Origin: Dactylosporangium siamense
GTDB taxonomy: Bacteria > Actinomycetota > Actinomycetes > Mycobacteriales > Micromonosporaceae
Assembly (NCBI RefSeq): GCF_016862795.1
Contig: NZ_BONQ01000060.1
Coordinates: 42,111 to 106,110, forward strand
Direction: 5' to 3'
Length of the DNA stretch: 64,000 nucleotides
Below the pieces are notes generated by a model. It saw only the letters and a list, made by a program, of their open reading frames with translations. It was not told the DNA's origin and did not search any database. A program made the position numbers and the translations under genes. Positions 35,917 through 46,914 of this stretch are shown piece after piece (within the stretch, counting starts at the first letter, position 1; the number at the start of each line of letters is the position of its first letter).

Positions 35917-36330
35917 TCATCCGCGCAGGAAGCTGAAGCGGACCTGGCGGGTGGCGTTGTCGCCGTTGGGGTCGACCAGGCAGATCGACTGCCAGGTGCC
36001 CAGCGCGATGCGCCCGCCGATGACCGGCAGCGTCGCGTACGGCGCCACGAACGCCGGCATCACGTGGTCCCGGCCGTGGCCGGGTGAGCCGTGCCGGTGC
36101 CGCCAGCGGTCGTCGGTCGGCAGCACGTCGTCCAGGGCCGTGAGCAGGTCGTCGTCGCTGCCGGCGCCGGTCTCGATGATCGCGATCCCGGCGGTGGCGT
36201 GCGGGACGAACACGTGCAGCAGCCCGTCGCCGTCCGGCGCGTGCGAGGTCACGAACCGCGATGCCTCGTCGGTGATGTCGCGCACCACGGGCCGGGAGCC
36301 GGTGCGCACGGTGATGACCTCGGAGTGCAT
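35917..36330 (-). CDS. YjbQ/UPF0047 family protein
   Basis: A 137-aa protein of the YjbQ family, small trimeric enzymes with a conserved metal or phosphate site and thiamine-phosphate synthase activity reported for some members. Signature segments VFVPHATAGIAIIE, HVMPAF and LGTWQSICLVDPNGD are present with the conserved His and Asp. ATG 36330 was chosen; CAGACT lies seven bases upstream, and the frame before it runs antisense through low-complexity sequence. It is 13 bp behind the membrane-protein gene. Confidence 0.92.
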   Translation of the reverse strand: MHSEVITVRTGSRPVVRDITDEASRFVTSHAPDGDGLLHVFVPHATAGIAIIETGAGSDDDLLTALDDVLPTDDRWRHRHGSPGHGRDHVMPAFVAPYATLPVIGGRIALGTWQSICLVDPNGDNATRQVRFSFLRG

Positions 36331-36343
36331 GGACCCCAGTCTG

Positions 36344-36787
36344 TCAGTCGCTGGAGGACGACGACGACCCCGAGTCCGACGAGGAGGACGACCCCGAGTC
36401 CGACGAGTAGGACGAACCGGAGTCCGACGAGGAGGAGCCTGAGTCGGAGGAGGACCACGACGAGCCGGAGTCGTGCGAGGAGTGGTGGTGGCCCATGTCG
36501 TGCCCCCAGCCGTGCACGTGCCCGCCGTGCGAGGAGTGGTGGCCGCCGGAAGAGCCGGACGAGCTGCTGAAACCGCCGTCCGGGGTCCAGTCGGGTCCGA
36601 ACGGGGCGGAGTCCGACGGTGCGCCGTGTCCGCCGCCCGGGCGGGAGGAGGCATTGGTGAAGGTGGACCTCACGGCGCCGCGGACGGTCCGGCGCACGAC
36701 GAATACGATGGTGAGGACCACGGTGAGGATCGAGCCCCCGACGCAGAGGATCGGGATCAGCAGCCACCAGGCAGAGTTGTCGGACAC
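36344..36787 (-). CDS. membrane protein with His-rich and Ser/Asp repeat tail
   Basis: A 147-aa protein with one membrane helix (residues 7-32, LLIPILCVGGSILTVVLTIVFVV), a basic stretch (RRTVRGAVRS), a Gly/His-rich segment (SSGGHHSSHGGHVHGWGHDM) and about 45 residues of almost only Ser, Asp and Gly (SDSGSSSS repeats). The His-rich part could bind divalent metal and the acidic tail is disordered. GTG start; TACGGT ends six bases upstream, so leaderless. It shares a transcript with yjbQ and is divergent from aceE. Function unknown. Confidence 0.7.
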   Translation of the reverse strand: MSDNSAWWLLIPILCVGGSILTVVLTIVFVVRRTVRGAVRSTFTNASSRPGGGHGAPSDSAPFGPDWTPDGGFSSSSGSSGGHHSSHGGHVHGWGHDMGHHHSSHDSGSSWSSSDSGSSSSDSGSSYSSDSGSSSSSDSGSSSSSSD

Positions 36788-37038
36788 GGCCGGACCGTAG
36801 CCGACCCCGGTCGTCGTGATGATCGCTCAGTCGCGGTTTTGTCACCCAGAAGTTACCCGCCGGTATCGTGTCGCGCGTCGCAGTTGACGCCCCGTAGACG
36901 TGACGGATTGCACTGGGGGCAGGCAGGATGGGACATGGGCTCACACATTGCCTCAACACGCACACCCCGAGGCCATCCCGACCGGCCACCGCGGTCCTAC
37001 CAACGGCGCGGCCGGTCCTACACCTAGAAGGAACGCCT
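36788..37038. promoter_or_regulatory. aceE upstream region
   Basis: A 250-bp region between the divergent membrane-protein and aceE genes. TTGTCA (36839) with TATCGT 19 bp downstream is a possible aceE promoter; another TTGACG lies at 36877. The leader before the AAGGAA binding site would be about 170 bases long. No strong palindrome was found. Confidence 0.3.
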
Positions 37039-39783
<2,745 letters not shown>

Positions 39784-39805
39784 GACGGCGGTAGGCGACA
39801 GAAGC

Positions 39806-39831
39806 GAGGGGCCGGAAGGCCCCTCTCTTTT
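39806..39831 (+). terminator. intrinsic terminator of aceE
   Basis: Perfect 8-bp arms GAGGGGCC and GGCCCCTC around a GGAA tetraloop, followed by TCTTTT: a classical intrinsic terminator. Confidence 0.9.
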
Positions 39832-39863
39832 GGTAAAGAGGTTTATGGCTTAAAGTTGTTTGC
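39828..39863 (+). promoter_or_regulatory. AT-rich promoter of the ABC-2 operon
   Basis: TTTTGG (39828) and TAAAGT (39851) are spaced 17 bp apart. The ATG of the next gene follows the second element by 7 bases, so transcription probably starts at the start codon. A small palindrome, CTCTTT-TGGT-AAAGAG (39825-39840), overlaps the -35 side and could be an operator for the operon's own winged-helix protein. Confidence 0.5.
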
Positions 39864-40508
39864 ATGACCCCGGTCGACGACGACGCGCCACCCGCCTCAC
39901 CCGCCGAGTCCCTCGCGCTCATCCGGCAGGAGCAGGCGGCGGTCGCCGACACCGTCGCGATCAACCCCCTGGCCTACTACCTGCCCTGGGGAGTGGCCTG
40001 GCTGATCGGCTACGGGCTGCTGTTCCTGCGGTACGGGCCGGGTGGCCGGATCTTCGTCCCCCTGCCGGACTGGCTGCCGCTGGTCACCCTCTTCGCGCTG
40101 ATGGTCCTGGCGATGACGAGCACGATGGTCGTCTCCGCCCGGCGCGGGCGCGGCGTGCAGGGACGCTCGTCGTGGCAGGGCACGGCCTACGGTCTCGCCT
40201 GGTTCCTCGCGTTCGCCGGGGTCGGCTCCACCACCGGGCGCTTCGTCAGGTACCTGCCCGCCGACGAGCAGGGCCTGCTGTGGGCGTGCGTCTCCGTGGG
40301 CACCGTCGCCGTCATGTACCTGGCCGGCTCCGCCATCTGGCTGTCGCGCGACATGTTCGTCCTCGGTGCCTGGCTGACCGTCATCAACATCGCCGGCGTC
40401 GCGCTCGGCCCCGGTTGGCACTCGCTGCTGATCTCGGCGGGCGGCGGGGGAGGCCTGATCGCGCTGGGGCTCACGCTCGCGATGCGGGAACGGCGCCGGC
40501 GTGGCTGA
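39864..40508 (+). CDS. polytopic membrane protein of ABC-2 operon
   Basis: A 214-aa membrane protein with about five or six hydrophobic segments (PWGVAWLIGYGLLFL, LVTLFALMVLAMTSTMVV, GTAYGLAWFLAFAGVG and later). No family named with confidence. It is the first gene of a four-gene operon and its end overlaps the regulator by 8 bp, so it may be a partner of the exporter or of the regulator. No ribosome binding site precedes ATG 39864. Confidence 0.75.
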   Translation: MTPVDDDAPPASPAESLALIRQEQAAVADTVAINPLAYYLPWGVAWLIGYGLLFLRYGPGGRIFVPLPDWLPLVTLFALMVLAMTSTMVVSARRGRGVQGRSSWQGTAYGLAWFLAFAGVGSTTGRFVRYLPADEQGLLWACVSVGTVAVMYLAGSAIWLSRDMFVLGAWLTVINIAGVALGPGWHSLLISAGGGGGLIALGLTLAMRERRRRG

Positions 40509-40803
40509 CCTCGACCCCGTGATCCACGCCCAGGCGAGACTGCGCATCATGGCCGCCCTGTCCGGGCTGCCCGACGGGGACCGGATGACCTTCCCCCGGC
40601 TCCAGCAGATCCTCGACATGACCGCCGGCAATCTGTCGGTGCACCTCACCAAGCTCGAACAGGCGGGCTACGTCGACGTCGCCAAGTCCTTCCGCGGCCG
40701 GACCCCGACCACCACGGCCGCGCTGAGCGCCCGCGGCAGGGTCGCGTTCGACGACTACACCGCCGCCGTCCGGGCCCTGCTCGACCCCTCCAAGGAGTCC
40801 TGA
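40501..40803 (+). CDS. winged-helix transcriptional regulator
   Basis: A 100-aa compact regulator of the MarR/HTH_27-like class: RLRIMAALSGLPDGDRMTFP, the recognition region MTAGNLSVHLTKLEQAGYVD and a wing GRTPTTTAALSARGR. Proteins of this type usually repress the operon they lie in. GTG start within the end of the upstream gene, and TGATG overlap with the ABC gene, so translation is coupled on both sides. Confidence 0.88.
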   Translation: MADLDPVIHAQARLRIMAALSGLPDGDRMTFPRLQQILDMTAGNLSVHLTKLEQAGYVDVAKSFRGRTPTTTAALSARGRVAFDDYTAAVRALLDPSKES

Positions 40804-41675
40804 TGCCGCTCGCCCGCACCATCGACGTCACCCGCCGCTACGGCGACCGGACCGCCCTGGACGGGGTCAGCCTCGACATCCCCGCCGGCGGCGTGGTCGG
40901 CCTGCTGGGCCCCAACGGTGCCGGCAAGTCGACGCTCATCAACCTGCTCGTCGGCCTGCGCAAGCCGACGAGCGGCGCCGTCGAGCTCTTCGGCGGCGAC
41001 CCCCGCGACCCGGCCAGCCGCCGCCGGATCGGGGTGACCCCGCAGGAGACCGGCCTGCCCGCGACGCTGCGGGTCAGCGAGTGCGTTGCGTTCGTCGCCG
41101 CCCACTTCGCCGACCCGGTCCCGGCCGGTGCGCTCCTGGAGGACTTCGGCCTGGCCGAGGTGGCCCGGCGGCAGACCGGCGGGCTGTCCGGCGGGCAGAA
41201 GCGGCGCCTGGCCGTCGCGCTGGCCTTCGTCGGCCGCCCCGAGCTCGTCTTCCTGGACGAGCCGACGACCGGGCTGGACGTGCAGGCCCGGCGCGACCTG
41301 TGGACCTACATCAAGGACTACGGGCGCACCGGCACGGTCGTGCTGACCAGCCATTACCTGGAGGAGATCGAGGCCCTCGCCGACCGGGTCGTGGTCATCG
41401 GCGGCGGCCGGGTCCTCGCCGACGACACCGTCGAGTCGATCCGCGGCATGGTCGGCATCCACCGGGTCAGCCTCGACACGATCACGCTGCCCGAGCTGCC
41501 CGGCGTCGTCGGCGTGGAGGAGGCCGCCGGCCGCACCTCCCTGCTCACCCCGGACCCGGATCAGCTCGTGCGGGACCTCGTCGCGATGAACGTGCCGTTC
41601 CGCGGGCTGCAGGTGCAGCCGACCACCCTCGAAGAGGCGTTCCTGACGCTCACCACCGCGAAGACGGGATCCTGA
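40803..41675 (+). CDS. ABC transporter ATP-binding protein
   Basis: A 290-aa ATPase of an ABC-2 type exporter. Walker A is GPNGAGKST, the signature LSGGQKRR, Walker B LVFLDEPTTGLD, and the switch His in LTSHYLEEIEAL. The C-terminal 70 residues resemble those of DrrA-like drug exporters. It overlaps the regulator by one base and is followed after 3 bp by its permease. Substrate unknown; antibiotic or lipid export is the usual role. Confidence 0.95.
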   Translation: MPLARTIDVTRRYGDRTALDGVSLDIPAGGVVGLLGPNGAGKSTLINLLVGLRKPTSGAVELFGGDPRDPASRRRIGVTPQETGLPATLRVSECVAFVAAHFADPVPAGALLEDFGLAEVARRQTGGLSGGQKRRLAVALAFVGRPELVFLDEPTTGLDVQARRDLWTYIKDYGRTGTVVLTSHYLEEIEALADRVVVIGGGRVLADDTVESIRGMVGIHRVSLDTITLPELPGVVGVEEAAGRTSLLTPDPDQLVRDLVAMNVPFRGLQVQPTTLEEAFLTLTTAKTGS

Positions 41676-41678
41676 CCC

Positions 41679-42416
41679 ATGTCACTGGCGCTCACGCACG
41701 CCCGGTTCCGCATCCTGGAGACCCTCCGCATCCCCGTCGCTGTCGTCGGCGGGGCGTTCTTCCCGGCCGCGTCGATGCTGTTCTTCGTCGTGCCGTTCGC
41801 CGGCGACGACGCCGTCGGCGCCACCTACGCCACCGCGTCGATGGTCATGTTCGCGGTCATGACCAGCTCCCTGTTCACCTACGGGGTCGGCGTCGCCGAG
41901 GACCGCGCCCAGCCGTGGGATCCGTTCAGCCGGACCCTGCCGGCCGGCCCCGCCGCCGCGTTCGCCGGCCGGGTGCTGTCCGGGCTGACGTTCATGTTCA
42001 TCTCGCTGATCCCGGTGGTGATCATCGGCGCGGCGCTCACCGCGGCCACGGCGTCGCCCTGGCAGCTGCTGCTCGCGCTCGGCGCCGTGGTGCTCAGCGC
42101 GCTGCCGTTCACGTTCATGGGCCTGGCGATCGGCTACGCCCTGCCGACCAAGGCCGCCCTGGCGGTCGCGCAGATCATCTTCTTCCCCCTGGCGTTCGGC
42201 GGCGGGCTGCTGTCCGCGCCGGGCGACGCGCCGGGGTTCGTCGAGACGATCGCCCCGTACCTGCCGACCCGCGGCGCCGTCGAGCTGGTCTGGGCGGCCG
42301 TCGGCGATTTCGAGGTATCGACCACCTCGATGGTCGCGCTGGCCGTCTGGACGGTCGCGGCGGCGGCCTTGGCGGCCTGGGCGTACCGCCGCGACGAGGG
42401 AGTCCGCTTCAGCTGA
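41679..42416 (+). CDS. ABC-2 type permease
   Basis: A 245-aa permease with six hydrophobic segments, including AVVGGAFFPAASMLFFVV, FMFISLIPVVIIGAAL and LPFTFMGLAIGYALP, and the ABC-2 middle loop. It forms the exporter with the preceding ATPase. Last gene of the operon; a perfect terminator follows. Confidence 0.92.
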   Translation: MSLALTHARFRILETLRIPVAVVGGAFFPAASMLFFVVPFAGDDAVGATYATASMVMFAVMTSSLFTYGVGVAEDRAQPWDPFSRTLPAGPAAAFAGRVLSGLTFMFISLIPVVIIGAALTAATASPWQLLLALGAVVLSALPFTFMGLAIGYALPTKAALAVAQIIFFPLAFGGGLLSAPGDAPGFVETIAPYLPTRGAVELVWAAVGDFEVSTTSMVALAVWTVAAAALAAWAYRRDEGVRFS

Positions 42417-42426
42417 TCCGCATCCA

Positions 42427-42468
42427 GGCGCCCTCCGATCGGTGATCTCACGCCGATCGGAGGGCGCC
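42427..42468 (+). terminator. terminator of the ABC-2 operon
   Basis: Perfect 16-bp arms (GGCGCCCTCCGATCGG and CCGATCGGAGGGCGCC) around a 10-base loop, 10 bp after the permease stop. Confidence 0.88.
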
Positions 42469-42683
42469 GATGTATGGCGCAAAGAACATCATTGTCGAGC
42501 AATCCGGCGTTGCACGCACAAGGGATCTTCCCTGGTAGGTAGCCTGGAGCAGGTCGGCCTGCGACAGCGCAAGCCGACGTGATGTCGAGGTGCTGACAGC
42601 CCGCGGTCGAGAATTGTCGAACCATGCAACGGGACGCACCGTTTCTCCGATCACCGGTGAATCCTTTCTTCAGGGAACATGAA

Positions 42684-43217
42684 ATGTATCTGTGGTACCG
42701 CGACCTGACGGTGCGGACTCCGTTGTCCTCGACAGGGCGGCGGCGAGTGACAGCGGCGAGGGCGGGGGGCGGGACGCGTGAGGTCGGGCGCCTGGTCGGG
42801 CGGGCGGTGACCGCCGTGGCGCAGCCGGACGCGGTCGGGCTCGTCGTGGCGTACCTGCGCGCTCAGCACCACCTGTCCGGCGCGACCCTGGTCACCGAGC
42901 GCCCCGACGACCTGACCGGAAACCTGCCGGTGCTGCTCGTGGAGGCGGTGGGGGAGCCGGCCCGCTCGAGACTGCCCTGGGCCCGGCAGGTGCGCTGGCG
43001 GATCGGGCTGCAGGCGTGGGCCGAGGCCGACCAGGTGGAGCGGTTCATCTACGGTGCGCTGACGGCACTGCTCGCCGCCCGCGGTGTCCGGCTGCCCGAG
43101 GGGGGCCGGATCGTCCGGATCGACCCGGCCGCCGAGCCGACCGAGGTGCCCGACCGGAAGGCCGCCGAGGGCGTCCTCCGGGTAGTGACGACCATCGACG
43201 TCTTGGTCAGTTACTGA
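42684..43217 (+). CDS. phage tail-terminator-like protein
   Basis: A 177-aa protein. From about residue 42 the pattern (PDAVGLVVAYLRAQHHLSG, VTERPDDLTGNLPVLLVEAV, then ALTALLAARG and VLRVVTTIDVLV) resembles small tail-terminator/head-tail joining proteins of siphophages that cap tail tubes. No other phage structural gene is near, so it is a relic or a domesticated protein. ATG 42684 has AGGGA upstream, but the first 20-40 codons lie in AT-richer, atypical sequence; GTG 42747 or 42807 are alternatives. The family call is by eye. Confidence 0.55.
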   Translation: MYLWYRDLTVRTPLSSTGRRRVTAARAGGGTREVGRLVGRAVTAVAQPDAVGLVVAYLRAQHHLSGATLVTERPDDLTGNLPVLLVEAVGEPARSRLPWARQVRWRIGLQAWAEADQVERFIYGALTALLAARGVRLPEGGRIVRIDPAAEPTEVPDRKAAEGVLRVVTTIDVLVSY

Positions 43218-43272
43218 TCAATTCAGTAGATCAACACTCAACGATGAGTAGGTAGTTCCGTGCTCGTTGAGT
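43212..43272. promoter_or_regulatory. two AT-rich palindromes behind the tail-like gene
   Basis: TACTGA-TCAAT-TCAGTA (43212-43228) spans the stop codon. ACTCAACGA and TCGTTGAGT (43236-43244 and 43264-43272) form a second hairpin. They may end the transcript or bind a regulator; AT content is far above the window average. Confidence 0.4.
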
Positions 43273-43418
43273 AACCCTCCCGAGTTACAAGGGTCGACTT
43301 AGGGCTACACCAGCGCTACGTTGTGCATCGGCATGAATTCTGCACGTGAATCTTTTCCGACGCCTAGCGCGCCCCGGCACCATGGCCGCTCGGTTGGTGC
43401 GGTGCGCGCACACGGCGA

Positions 43419-43446
43419 CGGCCGGTCCCCCCGAGAGGACCGGCCG
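43419..43446 (-). terminator. terminator of the primase-like gene
   Basis: Perfect 10-bp arms CGGCCGGTCC and GGACCGGCCG around an 8-base loop, 25 bp beyond the stop codon. Confidence 0.75.
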
Positions 43447-43470
43447 CCGGCTTGTGCGGAACTGCCCGGC

Positions 43471-44109
43471 CTACGCCGCGGTGCGCCAGGTGGCCCTCGG
43501 CCCTGCGGCCGCGAGTGGGCCGGCCCCGATGGCGTCGAGCATCAGCGCCTGCACGGCGTAGGGCTCCGCCGGCCGCCAGCCGTGCGTCTCCGGGGACAGC
43601 TCCCAGCGGACCCGCCCGCCGAACTGCGGGCTCGGCGGCGCCGGGATCCAGGAGCCCTGCCCGTGCAGCACCACGTCGGGCTGCTGGGCGAGCTCCGGCA
43701 GCAGGCCGTGCCCGGGCAGCACCAGGAAGAACCAGCGGTCCGTCAGGCCCTTCTGCTGCGCGACGGCGACCGGTCCCCGTGCCGCGACGAAGCCGTCGCC
43801 CAGCAGCGCCGCGCGGCCCAGCGCCGCGGAGACCTCGAGCACGTCGAAGGCGTGCCCGGTGGGGAACAGCACCGTGTACGGATGGACCCGCCACCACTCG
43901 GCGACGAGCGCCGGCGAGCGGCTCGGCGTGTAGGCCGTCGGGTGGCACGCCACGGTGCGGCAGCCGGCCTCGCCGCAGTCGAAGCGGCGCTCCTTGGCGT
44001 GCCGGCCGGCGTGCTGGCCGACCAGGTAGGCGCCGGGCAGGACGTGCCACCCGTGCTCGACGTACCGGACCGCCGCTTTTCGCAGCTTGGCGCGTTCCCA
44101 GGACCGCAT
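43471..44109 (-). CDS. bifunctional primase/polymerase-like (prim-pol) protein
   Basis: A 212-aa protein with the N-terminal prim-pol fold (YVEHGWHVLPGAYL, Cys/His cluster CGEAGCRTVACHP, YTVLFPTGHAFDVLEVSAALG). In active enzymes the segment at VLEVS reads like VLDVD and provides two metal-binding aspartates; here these are Glu and Ser, so polymerase activity is doubtful. No helicase or replication gene follows. Such short prim-pol proteins beside an XRE regulator are chromosomal in many actinobacteria. ATG with GGAGGAG upstream; divergent from the XRE gene. Confidence 0.75.
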   Translation of the reverse strand: MRSWERAKLRKAAVRYVEHGWHVLPGAYLVGQHAGRHAKERRFDCGEAGCRTVACHPTAYTPSRSPALVAEWWRVHPYTVLFPTGHAFDVLEVSAALGRAALLGDGFVAARGPVAVAQQKGLTDRWFFLVLPGHGLLPELAQQPDVVLHGQGSWIPAPPSPQFGGRVRWELSPETHGWRPAEPYAVQALMLDAIGAGPLAAAGPRATWRTAA

Positions 44110-44302
44110 GTGCTCCTCCTAGCAGGGGAGATCACTCGAAAGTGCCCACAGCACCACGTCGCGTCACCGGACGTCCTGTGCGTCGTTGGCAATGGCGACG
44201 GGGGCTGCAACTTGCACATCGGAACGTATGAGCGGGAACGCCGGACGAACCGCACAAAAGGTGCGATGTCGACCGAGCGGGTGACCTCCGGAGGTGAGCG
44301 GC

Positions 44303-45535
44303 GTGGATGAGCTGCCGATCGGCCGGCGCGTGGCCTACTGGCGAAACCGGCGCAAGATGTCCCAGCAGGTCTTCGCGGACCGGCTCGGGAAGTCGAAGAG
44401 CTGGGTCGACAAGGTCGAACGCGGCGTGCGCCGGCTGGACAAGTTCTCGGTGGTCTACGAGATCGCCGACGTGCTCCAGCTGGACGTGCAGATCCTGCTC
44501 GGCAAGGACCCGGAGCGGCGCCCCGACAGCGTCAACTGCGTCGACCAGGTCGAGGTCGAGGAGATCCGGGCCGCCCTGGAGCGCTACGACCAGATCAGCG
44601 CCTTCTTCTACGCGCCGCCGGAGCCCCCGCCCCTGGCCGAGATGCGCAAGGCCGTCACCCACGCGTGGCTGAGCTACCAGCACGCCAAGTACGGCATGCT
44701 CGCCCGCACCCTGCCGCGCCTGCTGCGGGAGGCCCAGGCCGCCGACACCGCCTACGCCGGCGACGGGCCGGGCCGCGAGTCCGCCCACCTGCTCGGGCAG
44801 GTGTACCAGATCGCGTCGTCGGCGCTGCGCAAGCTCGGCGAGCACGAGCTGGCCTGGCTCGCCGCCGACCGCTCGATCGCGGTGTCCCAGCGCGCCGGCG
44901 ACCAGCTGCTGGCCGGCACCGCCACCACCCGCGTCGCCTCGGCGCTGCTCGCCCTCGGCCGGTCCCGCCCGGCCCTGGAGATCAACGTCAACATCGCCAA
45001 CCGGCTCGCCCCCGGCACCAACGGCAACGACTGCGCACCCGAGCGCATGTCGGTCTACGGCATGCTGCTGCTGCAGGGCGCGATGGCCGCCGCCCGCATC
45101 GGCGACGGCGCCACCGTCCGGGACCTGCTGCACGGCGCCGAGGACGCGGCCAGGGGACTCGACGGCGACCACAACTACTACTGGTCCTGCTTCGGGCCGA
45201 CCAACGTGCAGCTGCACCGCGCCGCAGCCGCCGTCGAGCTCGGCGAGGGTCGGGTCGCGGTCGAGGTGCACGAGGCCCTGGACCTGGACGCGTTCCACAC
45301 GCTGCTGCCGGAGCGCCGCGCGCACCACTACCTCGACCAGGCCCGCGCCCACGCGATGCTCGGCGACATCGACCTGGCCAGCGAGATGCTCCTGGAGGGC
45401 GACCGGCTCGCCCCGTCGGAGATCCGCTGCCGTCCCCTGGCCCGGGAGGTGCTCAGCGACGTGCTGCGACGCACCCGCGGTACGCCGTCGGCGCCCGTCG
45501 CGGAACTCGCCGAGCACATGAGCGTCGGGGTGTAG
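44303..45535 (+). CDS. XRE-family regulator with TPR-like C-terminus
   Basis: A 410-aa regulator. Residues 5-65 are a Cro/CI-type helix-turn-helix (MSQQVFADRLGKSKSWVDKV). The remaining ~330 residues are helical repeats of TPR character (LGEHELAWLAADRSIAVSQR, LDQARAHAMLGDIDLASEML), probably sensing a ligand or partner. GTG 44303 was chosen because CGGAGG is 8 bases upstream; the in-frame GTG 44294 overlaps that site. It is followed 23 bp later by a flavoprotein gene, a pairing common in actinobacteria, and is divergent from the prim-pol-like gene. Confidence 0.9.
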   Translation: MDELPIGRRVAYWRNRRKMSQQVFADRLGKSKSWVDKVERGVRRLDKFSVVYEIADVLQLDVQILLGKDPERRPDSVNCVDQVEVEEIRAALERYDQISAFFYAPPEPPPLAEMRKAVTHAWLSYQHAKYGMLARTLPRLLREAQAADTAYAGDGPGRESAHLLGQVYQIASSALRKLGEHELAWLAADRSIAVSQRAGDQLLAGTATTRVASALLALGRSRPALEINVNIANRLAPGTNGNDCAPERMSVYGMLLLQGAMAAARIGDGATVRDLLHGAEDAARGLDGDHNYYWSCFGPTNVQLHRAAAAVELGEGRVAVEVHEALDLDAFHTLLPERRAHHYLDQARAHAMLGDIDLASEMLLEGDRLAPSEIRCRPLAREVLSDVLRRTRGTPSAPVAELAEHMSVGV

Positions 45536-45558
45536 AAGCCAGGTAGCACAATGCCCGC

Positions 45559-46113
45559 ATGGCCGGTCATGTCCTATACGCCGTGATGTGCGGATCGCCC
45601 GTCACGCAGGATGCCAGCAAGCTCGTGTCGCTCGCCCAGGCGAAAGGCTGGGAGGTCTGCGTGGTCGCCACGCCGGACGCCCTGAAGTGGCTCGACATCC
45701 CCCGCCTCGTCGCCCAGACCGGACACCCCGTCCGGCACCGGTACAAGTACCCGGGCGACCCCGACATCCTCCCGCAGGCCGAGGCGATGATCGTCGCCCC
45801 GGCAACCGTCAACACGATCAACAAGTGGGCCGCCGGCATCGCCGACACCCTGGCCCTCGGCCTGCTCGTCGAGGGCCTCGGCATGGGCCTGCCGATCGTC
45901 GCGGTGCCGTTCACCAACGCCGCCATGGCCCGCCACCCGGCGTTCGGCGAATCCGTGGAGAAGCTGCGCTCCTGGGGCGTCACCGTCCTCTACGGCCCGG
46001 ACGTGCTGCCGCTGCACCCGCCCGGCACCGGCGAGCGGATCGTCGACACGTTCCCGTGGCACCTGCCCGTCGACGCGCTCGACCGGCAGACGGCACGGGA
46101 GGACGTGGAGTAA
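45559..46113 (+). CDS. flavoprotein of the HFCD (phosphopantothenoylcysteine decarboxylase-like) family
   Basis: A 184-aa FMN-binding Rossmann protein: the N-terminal GSPVTQDASKLV, the motif MIVAPATVNTINKWAAGIAD and VAVPFTNAAMARHPAF fit the HFCD family, which oxidatively decarboxylates C-terminal cysteines in peptides or coenzyme A precursors. It lacks the CoaB half and is too short for housekeeping Dfp. ATG with CACAAT six bases upstream and no Shine-Dalgarno sequence. Its link to the XRE/TPR gene is unexplained. Confidence 0.85.
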   Translation: MAGHVLYAVMCGSPVTQDASKLVSLAQAKGWEVCVVATPDALKWLDIPRLVAQTGHPVRHRYKYPGDPDILPQAEAMIVAPATVNTINKWAAGIADTLALGLLVEGLGMGLPIVAVPFTNAAMARHPAFGESVEKLRSWGVTVLYGPDVLPLHPPGTGERIVDTFPWHLPVDALDRQTAREDVE

Positions 46114-46122
46114 CGTCGCGCC

Positions 46123-46914
46123 GTGCTTGTCGCCGAACTCGTCGAACTGCTCGAGCAGCGCTACCCGCCCTCCTGGGCCGAGAGCTGGGACCGGGTCGGC
46201 CTCACCCTCGGTGAGCCGACCGCCGAGGTCACCAGGGTCCTCCTCGCCGTCGACTGCGACCCGCGGACCGTCGCGGAGGCCGTCGAGGCGGGGGCGGAAT
46301 TCATGTTCACCCACCACCCACTGCTGCTGCGCGGCGTGTCCAGCGTCGCGCCCACCACGTACAAGGGCCGCATCGTCCATCAGCTGATCCGGGCGGGCAT
46401 CGCCCTGCACACCGCGCACACCAACGGCGACGTGGCCGACCCGGGCGTCTCCGACGCGCTCGCCGCCCGCCTCGGCCTGCTCGACGTGCGCCCCCTCGTG
46501 CCGATCGCCGACACCGGCCGTGGCCACGGCCGGATCGGACGCCTGCCAGCTCCGATGGCACTGGCAGACCTGGCGAAGCTCGTGTCCTCGTCGGTGGGTG
46601 GGGTACGGGTGGCAGGTCCCGCCGACACCACCATCCGCACGGTTGCCGTGTCCGGTGGTGCCGGCGACGCGTTCCTGGCCGACGCCGCGCGCGCGGGTGT
46701 TGACGCATACTTGACCTCGGATCTGCGCCACCATCCGGCACACGAGCACCTCGCGGCCGGCGGGCCCGTGCTGCTCGACGTCTCGCACTGGGCGTCCGAG
46801 CGGCCCTGGCTCGACGACGTCGCGGCATTCCTGCGACGCGAGACCGGCCTGCAGACCATCGTGTCCGATGTGGACACCTCACCGTGGACGTTCTTGGAGG
46901 ACGGTAATTCGTGA
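46123..46914 (+). CDS. Nif3-like dinuclear metal centre hexameric protein
   Basis: A 263-aa protein of the NIF3/YbgI family, toroidal hexamers with a two-metal site; the reaction is unsettled (GTP cyclohydrolase I type 2 annotations are not well supported). Metal ligands lie in FTHHPLLLRG, HTAHTNGD and near DVSHWASE. GTG start with TAACGT six bases upstream. First gene of a coupled trio with the zinc-ribbon and RNase HI genes, an order conserved in mycobacteria. Confidence 0.94.
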   Translation: MLVAELVELLEQRYPPSWAESWDRVGLTLGEPTAEVTRVLLAVDCDPRTVAEAVEAGAEFMFTHHPLLLRGVSSVAPTTYKGRIVHQLIRAGIALHTAHTNGDVADPGVSDALAARLGLLDVRPLVPIADTGRGHGRIGRLPAPMALADLAKLVSSSVGGVRVAGPADTTIRTVAVSGGAGDAFLADAARAGVDAYLTSDLRHHPAHEHLAAGGPVLLDVSHWASERPWLDDVAAFLRRETGLQTIVSDVDTSPWTFLEDGNS

